DNA of 64,000 nucleotides from Endocalyx cinctus. Lineage: Eukaryota; Ascomycota; Sordariomycetes; Amphisphaeriales; Apiosporaceae. The stretch spans positions 3,052,171-3,116,170 of the forward strand of contig BCKC01000002.1 of the NCBI GenBank assembly GCA_001600455.1. Direction: 5' to 3'. The notes beneath the pieces are model-generated. The model was not told the origin of the DNA and did not search any database. It saw only the letters and a program-made list of their open reading frames with translations. Position 1 is the stretch's first letter. Each line of letters starts with the position of its first letter. Below are positions 1 to 13,275 of this stretch, one piece after another. A program made the translations under genes and the position numbers.

Positions 1-525
1 AGTCTCCATCAGATAACGACTGATTTTTCGAGAGATGTTGCTCAAATATGTCATCACATAGTGTATAGCTAAGTATTCAATACATATCACAGACTATGCG
101 AATAAGCACTTCGTTAATTCAGGTACATACTAAGGACTTGCTTTGTCGAGCTCCTCAAACCGGGAGTTTTTGCTTCTTTTTTCTTCCACTCATGCTTTTT
201 GGTATTCCCAATCATTCATGTAACTCCAAAACACCTCGGAAACGATTTAACATGGCCTCCGACTCCCCAATTCCATGAATCAAAAAACAAGCAAGAAAAA
301 AAAAAAAAACAGTAGCCTCTACCATACAATATGCTCCAGTCACCCCCTATTCTAGAAGTAGTCGTACATTTGAGTCGTCAAGACTTGACCTAGTCGACGT
401 CGAAATATGCAAGGTCCGTCTACAAATGGATGCCCGCAATGGCCGTGCATCTTTGTACTTCTACAATATACGTCCGTGGTCGACTATCCAAATATCCAAA
501 AGTTAGCTCGCTAAAAGCCCTTATG
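1..525. other. Gene-free left edge (3' flank of the Rictor gene)
   Basis: No reading frame here has recognisable protein features. The stretch lies downstream of the Rictor stop codon and probably holds its 3' untranslated region and terminator. An A-rich run sits near 295-310. The only frame, at 96-278, is low-complexity and unlike any family I know. Confidence 0.5.
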
Positions 526-3500
526 TTAAATCGATGATTGATAAACGCTCGTCGTGTCTCTCGGAAAGTTAGCAGGATCGCTTATGCTCCTCTGTCTTTC
601 CGTTCGACGATCGTCTCCAGAAATGCTCTCCATTTCGTCACCACTCTCGTCGCCATAGACGATATATCTCAAGACGCTTTTATCAAAAAGTTCTATCACA
701 AGATGTCGATCAGGCAGCCTATAATGATGGTTTTCTAGCAACGCCAGAACACGACGGAAGAGTGCGGGTTCGCGGAATCCAGGTGCTTTCTTGAGTCTTA
801 ATTGGTGAAGCTCAACCTTGGCCTTCTTATGTAGCACCATATCGCCCAACTCTACCATGAGTTCTAAAATCCGTCGATTTGTCTCGTCTTCGTCATCGAG
901 ACTAATGGGCAGAGGATCGAGGATTGTCTTTTGTGTGTCGGGGAGAACAATCGATGACGGAACCTCGTATTTCCAAGGTTCGCAGGACAGGAATCTAGAG
1001 AGATTTGAGGGGACGCAAAGCCCCAACGAAGTTCCCAGAGGGGTGGTTTGGGATTCCCAGCCATGTTCTGAGAGAATCTCAAGTCCGTGCACCGATCTAG
1101 AAATAAGGCCTAGAACGAAGAATGCCGTTCCCCTTAGACTCATTACATCGTGTGACTGAGCAATCTTGACGATATGTTCAACCACATCCGTCGACTCTAA
1201 AAATGGCGCGCCGAGTTCCATAGAGCCTACGTTGCCAACTGCCCACAAACAGCCTTTGACCTTCGTGATAAGCTCGGGATCCTCCGACTGCATCCCGTAA
1301 TCACGGATTGTCGAGGCGAACTCTTCGAAGTGCCCCTTATCCTCTAGAAGTTTACAGCCCTCTCTAGTGCGGGTAAGTTCTCGGTAAAAATGGGGTGGCA
1401 TATGGCTGTCTTGATCCGGGTCCATCTCGTCGACATACATGCTCAGGCAAGCTGCTTGATCGTCGTGCGTGTCCACAAAGGAGCGCGCAAGACTGGCCTC
1501 GATGAGACCAACGTAATTGTCGTTGCGGCCTAAAAACCAGTCATCCATTTCATTGCTGATATAATCTAACCCGTCCAAGTAATGGTAGCCAATAGAGGTG
1601 GACAAGAATCGTAACAGCAAAGGAGCTCCGATCTCGCCTAAATGATCAAGAGCTGGGCGGCATTCAACGATGTACTCTAGCAAAGGCTTGCTGTTGCATG
1701 CTTTTTCGAGTATTTTCACCGCTGTGGCACAAACTTCTACTTCCGGGTCATAAAGCTGAGTGACAAGAAGTTGGATCGCCCACTTTGCGTCATTTATGAT
1801 CTCTCCAGAAGGTGTTGCTTGCTGTCTGGTCGCATATTTCCTGAGGGTATTTGTAGCGTGAATTCGCATGTCCTTCGCACCGGCCGTCAGAGCTTTTGAT
1901 AGGAGGATTCGGGGATGTCCTTGAAGGCCGTAGTCGAGGTTGGCTAATATCAACTTGATAAGGTCTGGCCGTTGCTTAAAGTCAACAATATGGTACATCA
2001 TGTTAAATATGCGCCATCTCTCCAGCATATGCAAACCCCGAGCCGAGCTAGTTAGTACACCGAGCATGGGAAAATAGCCCCCGCACAGGGTGTCGCTAAG
2101 ACGCTCCCGCGAAAACATGGGGTATTGCGCCGTAAGACCGCTAGTCTGTGACTGTGAGTGAGCAACCAAATCAGAGTGAACGTTGGGAGAGGTATATTCT
2201 TACCGGATCACATTGAGCCAGGCATTCGGCAATCTGTCTCAGTAATTTATTGTCTGCAAGATACTTCGTCCCTTCTATGGACTGTAAAAGGGTATGTATC
2301 AATGCGCAGCCAACTCTAACGTACTTTTGTGTATTGCGTGTATTGTTGATCTCAGAGAATCGGTATTTGAAGGGCCTATAGAACCCAATGATCCGTTTTA
2401 AAAACTTGGAGGCTTTCAAAGCCTCCTCTACCCGCTTACCACTCATTAACGGCCCCTCAATTATTTTCAGCATGACATCCCAGTTCCACTTAGAGGGATT
2501 AGAATGCCCCAATACGCCTGAGTCAATCAGCATCTGTCGGAAAGTAGCATCGTCGGTATTTATAGAGCTGCCAGTTTTGGGAAGCTCATCTGTAGGAGCC
2601 CCAGCCATCTCAATTGTGCTGTTTAAGGGCAGCCTGCTCGTAGGGGAGTCTGAAGGCGAAGACCGGTAGAGAGTACGACTAACACTGCTAATTTGGTATA
2701 CAATGCCAGTCGCGTTGAACCGCTTCTCCTGGTCGAATTCGGCTGCTGCGGAGAACAACTCTGGAAGTAGCTGTAGCTCGCTGCTCCAAGTATCTGGAAG
2801 AATTCGACCTGCAAGCCTTAAAGTCTCTCCAATAAGAAGGGTAGTCTTCCTCTTTAACGTGAGGTCGTCGGTATCTTGGGCGACAAGAAGGAGATTGGGC
2901 ATCATCCCTGACTTGATGAATACGGCTAAGAGCAAAGCCGTATAATGCTCGACAAAATTCTGCTCTGCACCATCGTCTTCGTACATCGAATGACCCTTGG
3001 CCGGCGTAGACGATTTCAACGTAGCCACTCTCCCATACGTAGTCAGACGCCGGCCAGCCACATACGAGGTCGCCCACGCGGGCGGCTTAATTCGAAGAAG
3101 CGAGTATAGCAAATCCACGATCGTGTCTCGAACAAGATTGCTCGGCAGCATGAGGCTAGACATCAGAGACTTAACAGCTCGAAAATTATACATCGACAAG
3201 CTCATCAAGCCAGACCACGATTTTAAAGCCGCAGATACAGCTCTAGAATTTTGCTTTACGACGCCTTCATACGTAAATAGCTCGTCAGTGAAGGCTGTAA
3301 ATAAAACTTCCAGCCCGTACCCAGCTCTTAAGAATTTTCGAGTTTGAGGGGCATCTAGAAGTAGTAATAAGACGGCTGAGAGGGACTCAGGAGATTTATA
3401 AGTCCCCTCAGCTAGAGCCTCAGATAAAGGAGGCAAGCCTCCAGAGGCAATAAGTAGGGCCGGATCTCGCAAGAGAATCTCGGCCAGGGTTTCAATGCAT

Positions 3501-4606
3501 ATTGGACGCAACCGATCCTCGGCATTTTCAGAAACGGCTGCAATAGTTCGCACAAGAGCTCTGGACACCTCATGAACGCCATCTTTGACATCGAGGAAAG
3601 CGCGGACGAATTTAAGAGCTTGTTCCCGCTCTACGTCCGCTTTACGGTCTTTAGCAAGAGACACGACCACCACATAATCTGTGTTGAGATTGCGAATCTT
3701 TTTGAGAGAGGTGATGTCGGATATAGCATATCGAAGCATTCGATAACCGGCCGCCACCACTTCTCTGCTACCGCTAAGCAACATTACTTGCATGCGATCC
3801 CCAAATACTGACCACACCAGGTCATATTTGAGCGTTGGGTATCTTTTGAAAAGGTCTACTAGGTTGTTGGCTCTTTCCACGTAGTACTCCGGTGACATTC
3901 CTTCCACTTCGAGCGCTTGTAAGATCTCTGCTAAGGCGTAGGTGGGGGATTCGGTAGGTTCGTCGAGGTCGGATTCAACACCACTTCTCGGGGCGCTAGG
4001 AGGTGATCGGAAGCCATTGCTTTGTAAAGAGCTGTCGTTTCTGGGTCTCGTAGTTATGGGCGTGCTGGGCACTATTTTTGTCCGTTGCGCATCGGTGATT
4101 TTCTGCCTAAGCTCTCGTATTCTTGTGTTAGAGGCGCTCAACTCGGCCTCGATTTTGTTGCGCTGCTCCTTTGTCTGCTTTGCCTTTTTTGCATTCAAAG
4201 CTTCCAACATATTTTCACTTCCTTCTTTAATCTTCATCTCACGATTTAGGGAGTCCTTGAGAGCATTAAGGGTCTGTTCGGCGAAGGTTTCCTCGTCCTC
4301 GTCTAACTTGTCGCGATTGTAAAAGTCGGCTCTAGAGCCAGCTCTGGACTGCATCATCTGGCTACGTAGCTCGGAGCTGAAAGATCCTGGGGCCGCGGTG
4401 GATGGAGCGAGAGACGTGCCGCCCCTGGGCATGAATGATGTGGTAGAAACGGACAGCATGTTTCGAGCGCCATTAGTCGAGGTGGGCGGTTGAAGGCTTC
4501 CATCTCGATCGAGGCTTGGTCGCGAAGGGGGGATCGAAGGGTTAACTGAAGTAGATGGCTGCGAATTTGCGGGTTTCTGGCTCGGGTTTACTGATGCGCT
4601 CAACAT
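526..4606 (-). CDS. tsc11: Rictor/Ste16/Tsc11 homologue, TORC2 subunit
   Basis: Scaffold subunit of target-of-rapamycin complex 2, which phosphorylates AGC kinases (Ypk/Gad8 type) at the plasma membrane and controls actin, sphingolipid and stress responses. Two exons: 4606-2204 and 2151-526 (acceptor 2153-2152; a second in-frame acceptor ends at 2146), joined in phase 0 across a donor GTAAGA. The product is about 1340 aa, normal for fungal Rictor. Visible parts are a Ser/Pro-rich N-terminus, a lysine/glutamate-rich coiled coil of HR1 type near residues 105-175, a long alpha-helical armadillo-like middle, the Rictor block running through AECLAQCDP, LFSRERL-like and GGYFPMLGVL across the intron, and the conserved VKGCLWAVGNVGS and RGTAFFVLGLISRS segments in the C-terminal part. 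The joined sequence reads straight across the intron as in the family, which supports the model. The start is the first Met of the open frame; an upstream exon cannot be excluded. Confidence 0.93.
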
Positions 4607-6574
4607 GATGCAAGTCCCGAATGGATGCCCACCGGGGACTCAGATATTTAATGGCCGTTACATAGATGGTTGGGGAAAGATTTGATAAAGGTTGCGTAGT
4701 TCATATAATAGAGTACGACGAGAATAAATTATGCGCTACTTATTTCCATGCGTTCTATGGTTTTATGACGCAGGTTGTGAAGAAGTCAAGAGAGCTTAGA
4801 AGGGTATCCTCACGGCTTGAAGCATCCAAGTTTATTTACTACAAATAGTGAAGTGAAGGGGTATAACAGAGGGGTTAAACGAGCGACTATCTTTTCATTG
4901 AAGAACCGATGACACACAGCACAGCTGGATAAGAAGAGGGGAGATGGAATGGAATGAGTAAGAAAAAGAAATTATTTGCGAAGAAGCGATAAGACGTTGA
5001 ACGAAGATCGAGGTGAGGTAAGGACATGAAGCGTAGAATGTAACCAAAACAGGTAGATCTGCAAATGTAACTGAACTGAATACCGGGTGCCTCTGTTCAG
5101 CGGTTGAGATCGCTATAGAAAGTACTTAGTACCTACTAAGCTGCTAAGGTATCAACTGGTAAAGCCACTTCGGAATTTAGTGGCTGAGACCGCGCTGTTA
5201 GCCCACCTAGTATCTGAATAGTTACAACGTGATACACTATATAGTTTATCCTCTTTTCAACGATGTAGTCAGTTTGTATTTCTTGAAGAGTCATTATCAT
5301 AGAGCATGTTACACAAGATTTTATTGTGGCTGGAGAGGTCTACAAGAGGAGATGAGAAGAAACATGTCGTATCCATTTCTTCTCCTACTGAGGACATCTT
5401 TGAAGATGCGATTGAGGTAAAACTTTAAAAATTGTATATGAGATACGAAATACGAGATGGGTCAATGACAAAAGCGAATACTGCTGATCAGAGTTGTGTA
5501 GCTATCTTACTTAGCAGCTTATTTAGTGCTTTTTGTGGCTACTTACCTGCGTATATGAGATCTGAATCGAGTAAAAAAGATATTACTACGACTGCAGCTA
5601 TTCGCGGGATGAGAAAATATATCTCAAACTAGTACTTAAGAGAAGATTAAAGTCATATATTTGGCTTCTTCGAATAACTACTTATTTAGTAGAGTATAAA
5701 TTTTCTAGCTATAACATAAAGATATTGTTCAAGAGGTAGTTCGCGTATGAGTATTAACTCTTATGATTCAGAGTAGAAGCTAGAACGGACAGGATAGCTA
5801 ACCTAGGAATAAATTATACAACATGTAAACTACAAGTTTTGAGACTGCAACATACTAATAACAATATACATATATATATAACTAGAAGTAGTAAGAGAGA
5901 GAATGTTAAAAGAGAAAATACAAATAACAAGTACGGTAGGGCTCTGCTTAATCCATTCCTTCATTTATCACCGATGAAATAATAATGATAATATTGATAA
6001 TACTAACTCCCCCCCCTTCTTTTCCATTAACCTGATCATGCGATCTCTTTTTGGTGTATAAAAATAATATCTTTTCTAGATGTAGATGCTTGTTCGTGAT
6101 TGAACATATTTGAGAAATATATATAAATATATATATATATAGGGGAAAAAAACTTGGAATGGTGTTCATCTAATGCCTAGTCTCAGATTGGCCCGGTTCA
6201 AATAGATGTGAAGATGGTAAATTCTCGTCCCGAACGAATAGACGAGTTTTGACGTGAAGCCCGTTACGATTGCATCTCATCTATATTCCCGAATGAGTAC
6301 ATCTGATCCAGCTTATTTCTTTTCCTGAGAGAAGAGCACTAGAAGAGCAATGGGATGTGTTTAAAGAATGACGTAGGTTGTAAGGAGTATTGTATGTATA
6401 TGATAGAATTGAAAGCATCTATGAGAAAAAATAAAGGAAAACCACAGTTCATAAACTGGTCTTTTTTATAAAAAAGCACAAATGGTTTCCGTAGTCATTA
6501 TGTCGTGTAGAGCCAATATCGTACTATTTGGGTATCGTTCGAAATAATAGCCGCAAAATACGCGCAAGAAATAT
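4607..6574. other. Gene-free stretch: Rictor 5' flank and NoxR 3' flank
   Basis: About 2 kb without a convincing gene. It contains TAC/CTTAGTACC-rich DNA near 5125-5160, long AT-rich segments with (TA)n around 5865-5880 and 6115-6140, and a C run at 6008-6015. The small frames at 4666-4848, 5229-5420 and 5948-6169 are low-complexity and match nothing I recognise. Confidence 0.5.
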
Positions 6575-8357
6575 CTAGACTTCCTGAACCCAGACCTAGA
6601 TAACGCAGTTAAGTTAGTAAAAAAAGAAAGTAATTTTTGGTAGTAGAGATTTTCCATAAACTTACCTCCATCTTTCCAATCTCCTGTCTCTGCTTCCTGG
6701 CAGCCGACTTCACGCTCATCAAGACCATGTCGAGGTCGTCTTGATCTCCCATGGTAATCATCTCTCCCGACCCCGGCGAGTCTTCGTCTCGGACCTTGAT
6801 CTTGAATCGTCGGCGCAGGCCAAACTTGTCACGGATCCTCTCGACTAATTCGGTAAACTCTATTGTCGTGTTTACCATGACATATCTCACGTCATCCGCA
6901 TGTACCTTGACGCGGACTTTGCGAATATCTGGTCTTCTCGATCCGCCTCGTGACGAGCCTGCCACCGAAGTTCCAGGTCTCCGATTCGATACCATCTCGA
7001 AGTCGCCCTCATCGAAAGAGTCGTATTCGCTGACCTCCTCTTCCTCTTCGATATATCTTTGTTGTGTCCGCCTGCGACCCTGACCCTGTGACCGGTTGTC
7101 TCCATTGTACATGTCGTAAACATCATCAGGATAGCCATCTTCCTCGTTCGATCGTCGGCTCCTCGTATCGGCTCTAGAGTAACTCCTCTGGGGTGGTGAT
7201 CTGGTTGCGGTTGAAGCAGCGCGAGACGGTCCTCTACGCTCGCTCTGCGGAGAGCTCATCTTTTCATACTTATTCCGTCCCTCCGGAATGTTGAGTTTCG
7301 CGGGCATTGGCTTGGGTCCATTCCGGACTGACTGAGCTCGGCTCAACGGGCCAGGCTTATCGTTCTCAGGAGGTGGAGTTGGAGGGAAAGCGTTGCGACC
7401 AGCAGCGGGAGGCTCTGACTGCTGCCTCCTACTCTGCAAGTTGGGCTTAACCAGGTTAGTCGCGGCAAAGGAAATGTTGTCCTGTGGTCGATCATCCTTC
7501 TCGGAGGCTTTCCCTGCATTCTTGATTTCGGAACCGGCAAATCCTGTGAAGACGTTGGCTCGGTCCGAAGCCGCAACCAGGCGAGCTTTTCCGAGGTAAT
7601 CCTTCGTCTTCAAATTCCGGACCTTGGCTTCATTCGGTCGGTACACCACACCCACTGGGATCGAAAACACCGTATAGCCCTGCAAAAAAAAATATGAATT
7701 AGAATAGATCTTTCGCCATTATCACAATGCGCCTTTTTCTTACCTCCGCTTCTTCTCTTATGGCCTCGTCAATGACGTTGTGGTCCTCGACAAACTTCTC
7801 TTTCACGGCATAATTCAAATCTTGCAAACCAGCGTCCTTCTGTTGCAAATAGATATAGCAAAGACCTCGGTTGAACAAGACTTCACAGGAGTAGAGCTTG
7901 AAGAGGAGACCCAGTTGCGCGTAGTCGATCATCCGGTTTCCTCTGAGATACAGGAGAGTATCGTTGAAATTCGCCAGTGCCTCTTCGAAATCCCCCAGAA
8001 GGAAGTTAGATACGCCTTGCTGGAAGTAAGCGACAGCAAGATATTGATCTAAACGAATCGCCCTTTGATAGCAATCGACCTATGAAGACATTATATATTA
8101 GGAGAATTCTCAATCAGGATCGTTGGATATACTCACAGCTTTCTCGTGTTCACCAAGTGTAGCATGAATGACACCCATATTGAAGAGAATCTTGGATGTG
8201 TCCGCCACCGTTTCGAATTCTTTTAAAGCCTCCTCGAACTCATTGTTATCGTAACGGCCCAGAGCCGAGACCCAAGTTTCTATTTCCTAATGACGAGTCA
8301 ATATCTCAATCGTGTTCCAGCGGTATTCAGATAGTAACTCACCTGTTTCAACGACAT
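6575..8357 (-). CDS. noxR: NoxR, p67phox-like regulator of NADPH oxidase
   Basis: Cytosolic activator of fungal NADPH oxidases NoxA/NoxB, working with Rac to drive localised superoxide production for development and hyphal differentiation. Five exons, all in phase: 8357-8343, 8286-8137, 8079-7744, 7679-6666 and 6595-6575, giving 511 aa. Residues 1-170 are TPR repeats (for example ILFNMGVIHATLGEHEKA, then VLFNRGLCYIYLQQ). The conserved GYTVFSIPVGVVYRP and KDYLGKARLVAA follow, corresponding to the activation region. A Pro/Arg-rich disordered linker leads to a C-terminal PB1-like domain (RKVRVKVHADDVRYVMV to DDLDMVLMS). The last exon is only 21 nt and encodes VWVQEV, which matches the family's terminal WVQE motif. 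The first coding exon is 15 nt (MSLKQ). No SH3 domain is visible, as is normal for fungal NoxR. Confidence 0.95.
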
Positions 8358-11300
8358 CTTGTTGTCTTATTAAGTGTGTTACCTTCCGGTCACAAGTAGT
8401 GTTCTTTATGAAGCATAGGCTCTTAAAAGAGCCTGATGCTATTTTTTTTGTTCGTTGCGTGATTATACCAGAAGAGAAATTCGGAGGTTGATGCTCGGCA
8501 GAGGGGCAATGAATTAATTATATAAACTACGTGCCCTCAGAGAGACCTTTCCCCGCTTTTATACCTCTGCTGATAATTTCGGTTGGTGGCTGGCGGTTCG
8601 CTAGATGGCATATACGTTGCTTCTCAGCATCTATTGGCTTTGATATGTTCTATTCCTGTAAGGCAATTTGAAAAGTAATCGGACAATCGGATGTTGAGTC
8701 GAAAGGGTTGTTTTATTTCTTGTATCCTTCGCCCCAAATTATCCCACGACAAACGGCGATCCTCAGGATTCTGAAGTGGTCGAGTTTATTCTTGGAATTA
8801 TGTTGGCAGGAATGCACAGTCGGAATTTGGAAGATACCGGTTCTTCTAATTATTAAGTTCCCTTTTTTTAACTCGTAAGGTAAGGCGTTGGATGTTTAGT
8901 AGCGACAGACTTGCAGTTAGGAATGGGTAAAGTTGTAATGTTGTATGTATGTATGTGCTTTTGATTAGACACCGAGGACGAAGCCAGCGCCTAAAGATTA
9001 AAATAAAGATTGATGGGGGGTGGGATGAAAGATGACTGGGTGAATAATTAATGTGGGAGAGAACGGGAAAGACAGTAAAAGCAGTTAGCACAGAGTGTGG
9101 GCCAAAAAAGCATCGACATTGACTGGAACAAGAAGAATTACGACGTGCTGGGAACCTTGCGGGTATGTATGCGTGTTGCTGCATGTACGGCTTTGCTTGA
9201 TGCGTGATGCTAGACCTGGCTGACCGTCAGAAACGACGATGACGCTTACAAGGGTCCCAGCGGAGAGGGGCCAAGGGGCAGGGGTTGCACACTACACCAC
9301 GTACACTACACAAGTGAAAAGGGGGCTCCACGTATCCGTTATGTTTGTGTTTGGCGTATTGACGCCCGGTAGAATCCCAAAAAGACTTTGCAATTTTATG
9401 ATTTGTATTCCGAAGCTTACGGGGTGTTACCTTGATAGCTAGAAAGAGAAAAGGAATGTGATGATTATGATTCGGTTGTCGAACCGTCAGGAGTCCTTTT
9501 TAACGCTTAATTTAGTGTACTTGTATACTATACTAGTATCTACCGTCTAGGTAGAATTTGGAGTTACCCCAGCGCCTAAAGCTTGACATATCCCAACTAC
9601 ACTACACTAAAGTGGTACAACTACGCTATAACGATCGATATGGATATAAGGCTTGATTGATGAACATGACAATTAGCCACGCGAATGCTATGGTTTTTGG
9701 TCTAGTATTCAGGCCTGTATCAAGATGAGATAGGTAAAACCAATCTACCGGTTGGCAAGGACCTGAATACTTCCCGGGCCCACTTGGTTTTCTCATACAA
9801 AATATACGGAGTGTACCAGGTACATTTTGTATAGCCAAGTTACAATAATAGTACCTAATAAGTACACCGAATAAGCAGTACGTGGTATGTATACCGAGGT
9901 AGGGAGATAACAGTACCAACTTCAAGTTGACTTTATCCACATTATTCATAAATTTGTGTGTTATCTTTACTTGTACTTTGAGCATATTGTAATGATACCA
10001 GAAAAAATAAAGACCTCTGTATTTATTTGGCATACGAAGGATAGGATAAAAAAGCATAACAGGAAGACCCAATCAGTCTTGACGATTTGAAAAAAAAAAA
10101 AAAAAATGGCATTAACCATTTCATTTCGATCTGTTGATACTGATGCGAATCAAGCCCTGTCATCTTCAAGCACCAAGTGTTCCAGGTGTGATTGGAGATG
10201 AAGATGATTGGTTGGCAAGTATCGGGACGATGCCGTGGTGTCGAACGCCACCATGTTCCAAGGGCGCGTAGAAAAAGAAAAAAAAAATCTGGATCTAACC
10301 GATCCTTTAACCTTAGAGATTCTAGCTCGAAATCCGTTTAAGTGGTCCCATTGGTTTTTTATTCGTGATAATCTGGTGTACCCTTAAAGTAGGTGAACCT
10401 AAGCGCCGATGAGGACGATGGGATGGTTTAGCCATGTGTGACCAACCTCCCATCACCACATACGTATGTAGTGTACATTACCTTCACTGATAAGATAATA
10501 GGTACAGAGTAGTTATGTAGATTCTCGTTTAATCATTCACGCTTACCTTCTGTTTATTTGATCAGATGAACAATTTAACCAAGTCCCTCACGTCTTGGTG
10601 CCAAGTTATCCGTCGAGCTAGCTGATCTATCTAACTTTCTGTAGTGTCATCCCACAATGCTGGATCTAATAATTCCCTGGAAACTGTCTGCATCATCTCA
10701 TCGTATCCGATATGCAAGGTGAGGATGAGGATGAGGATGATGTTCCACAGAGATATCTCCTATATTTTCTTATTTTATGACCGAACGAATTGTTTCATTT
10801 CTAGAACACCTGCCTTTTATTCCTTCACGTGGAGGAATGTTTCCTATGGATCTATCATCAACTTCGACTTTGTCGGATCCTTTCAGCCATAAAACATACT
10901 AGAACCAAATATGGCAAAATGAAGGACTTCGACTCACAATATGGAGATTGATATATACATAGTACGTATATGATAATATATATCACATTCAGCCACCGTG
11001 TTTGGTGGGTTACAGTACACGATGGACACGCATTTCTTTAGCAGCGGCGATCTTTCGGCACGCTATTTCTGCCGCCATATCCAGGTCAACGAAAAAGAAA
11101 AGCTGCTTAGCTACTTAGTAGGTGAATTATGGATATTCTTAAGTAATAAACAGTTTACATGGCGTAAGCCCTTCGAAACTCGCTTGGACTTTCTACAGCT
11201 CCGGTCAGCTGGGGCCGTGGTCCCCTACTTGATCGTATTACGATCACGGTTTACACAAAATGTGATAGATAAGCTGTATATGTAGTGTACTATGTAGAAA

Positions 11301-11682
11301 ACATATCAGACCCCTACTTGTCAAAACTAATGTAATGTAGATTGTTGAAATCCGTTGCTAACCTTTCCAGATCTTTTTCGTCATGCATGCTACAACCCTG
11401 AAGCAAACCCTCCCACGTTGCGTGCGTGTATCCGTGCAGCCGTGGTGGTAGAAACGTGAGAAAGGTCTCTTACGTATATGTACACACTAGTCTAGTCCGA
11501 AAAAGTTTTGACAAGCTGCAAAGCGCCCTCCTGGATCTTCGTTTACCTAATTGATCCTTTCGTGGCTGGCTGTCTGGCTTATCGATCCTTTTCCAAAGAA
11601 ACCTTCGTTTATTCCACTAGCATTAGTGTAGTTCCTTGCTTCAAGGAGGAATGTTTGGAGGGGGGCAGAGGGGGAGAGGGGA

Positions 11683-11729
<47 letters not shown>

Positions 11730-13275
11730 CAACACCCTTCAAACAAAATTAGCAAGGCAGATTTGGGTACCAGTATCTCCTTGTCTCGCTAAGTGGGACC
11801 TAGTCCACACGGATGGAAACTTAGAAGATTCTTGTTGAAAAACGCTTCGGTACACGCCGTTGATGGATCCTTACGTTAAAAGTTGTATTATTGTAGTTTA
11901 CAGCTAGTCTATGGATAGGGCTCCCCAAACAGTCAGATCCGTTTCGCGTTCCGGTCTCAACTCTTGATCCTAAGTTTTAAGCTTAATGAGTTTTATCCAC
12001 CTAGCTCTACTAGGCATCCATGAACGAATGTCTCATGAAATTTTAGTTGGATAACCTAATCGTGAAATCCATACTTTTTGTTGTAATCAGACATAGTACT
12101 CGGTGTCTATTGAGGGAGCAAGGTGCGAGAAGCGATAGTATGAACCGCTCATCTAGCAGTGTAGCTTAGGCTAGTGGAAGAAGATGGTATCCGTGTCGAC
12201 GACGGACATCTATCGAGTACGGAATCACAGTTTTGATATCACATCACATTGTTTATTCCTACTCGGTGTTAGATCAATCACCTTACATTACTTACCTACG
12301 TAGTATATACTATCATTTACATATACTCACCCGCATTTTCGGCCCTATCGCAATTATTCTAATCTCAGCCCAATGAAAGATGTAAACACGTGCATATAAA
12401 TCACATATCACTCCTCAAGTAGTAATTAAGCTACGGTAGGGATTCCGGAAACGTCAATATCAAAGATGGCTATGTAACCCTTAATAATCATTTGGAAAGA
12501 GGTATGTGACATTTGATAAACGTGCCGCGCAAATAATGATCTGATGGGAAAACGTGGTGGTGCCACAATCCGATAGAAATGGCATGATGCCAACCATGGA
12601 CACTTCCCATCCTAGCCTAGATTCTCTCGGCAAGCAACTTTAATTTTTTTTTTATTCCTCCACGAGAAACAAATGATATCTTAGCCAACCTTTCTTGGAC
12701 GTCCTTTGCCCCCAAACCATACTCCTGGTATATAAATGATAGACGGGTAACCTGCATATAGTATATGTACAAAGTACTCCCGTTAGGGGTCGCCGACATG
12801 GATATTAAGTGTTGGTAAATCTGCTTTTAGTTTTCCCCGTGTTCCTGACCCCAAACCCCATGTCGCATTTCATGTCAGATGCGCGAGTTGAGAAAACATC
12901 TGATAATCTACCAAACTCGCATGTGTTCGAATGTCAGTGCTGAGGAGGCTGCAGAGTAGACAGAGGTCATTGCTACTCTGTAACCCGGAAACCAGGCGAA
13001 GAACCAGTGGATTTTTCACGGACGAGGGGTCCAGTAGATTTAAAGTTCGAAGAGGCCTCACATATAGCGGTAGGTCTGTCTACTGACGTAGCAAAAACGA
13101 TAGACGTTGTTTATGAATATTTGTCAGTTGTGCTGCGAATCTTAGTTTCCTGTCTATTCTCTTTATCATAGGCAGATACACAATTAAGTAACTATCCAAG
13201 AGTAAATGGTATCATGTTTGTTTATTCATATATATATATATACTATAATAGACGGTAAGATGATTGCCTGATTAA
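8358..13275. other. 4.9-kb gene-free stretch
   Basis: No frame in this interval has family features, and none joins plausibly across splice sites. It is AT-rich with scattered homopolymers (A run 10090-10105), a GGATGA repeat near 10717-10740, and a G-only tract at 11685-11728. The frames at 8846-9184, 9626-10072, 10644-10892 and 10998-11285 look random. It may hold promoters, noncoding RNA or a decayed element that I cannot recognise. Confidence 0.45.
11685..11728. repeat. Homopolymer (G)44
   Basis: Forty-four consecutive G on the plus strand, preceded by G-rich DNA from about 11659. It creates a spurious poly-Gly/poly-Pro reading frame. G runs of this length can fold into G-quadruplexes and are length-unstable; the exact length in an assembly is uncertain. 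Confidence 0.97.

Noticed and set aside
8846..9184. 112-aa minus-strand frame
   Set aside because: Low-complexity Ser/His/Pro sequence with no family match and no supporting splice structure.
9626..10072. 148-aa minus-strand frame
   Set aside because: Looks like translated AT-rich intergenic DNA; no motif or conserved segment recognised.
11508..11792. Reading frames with poly-glycine or poly-proline
   Set aside because: Created by translating the G44 tract; no other coding signal.
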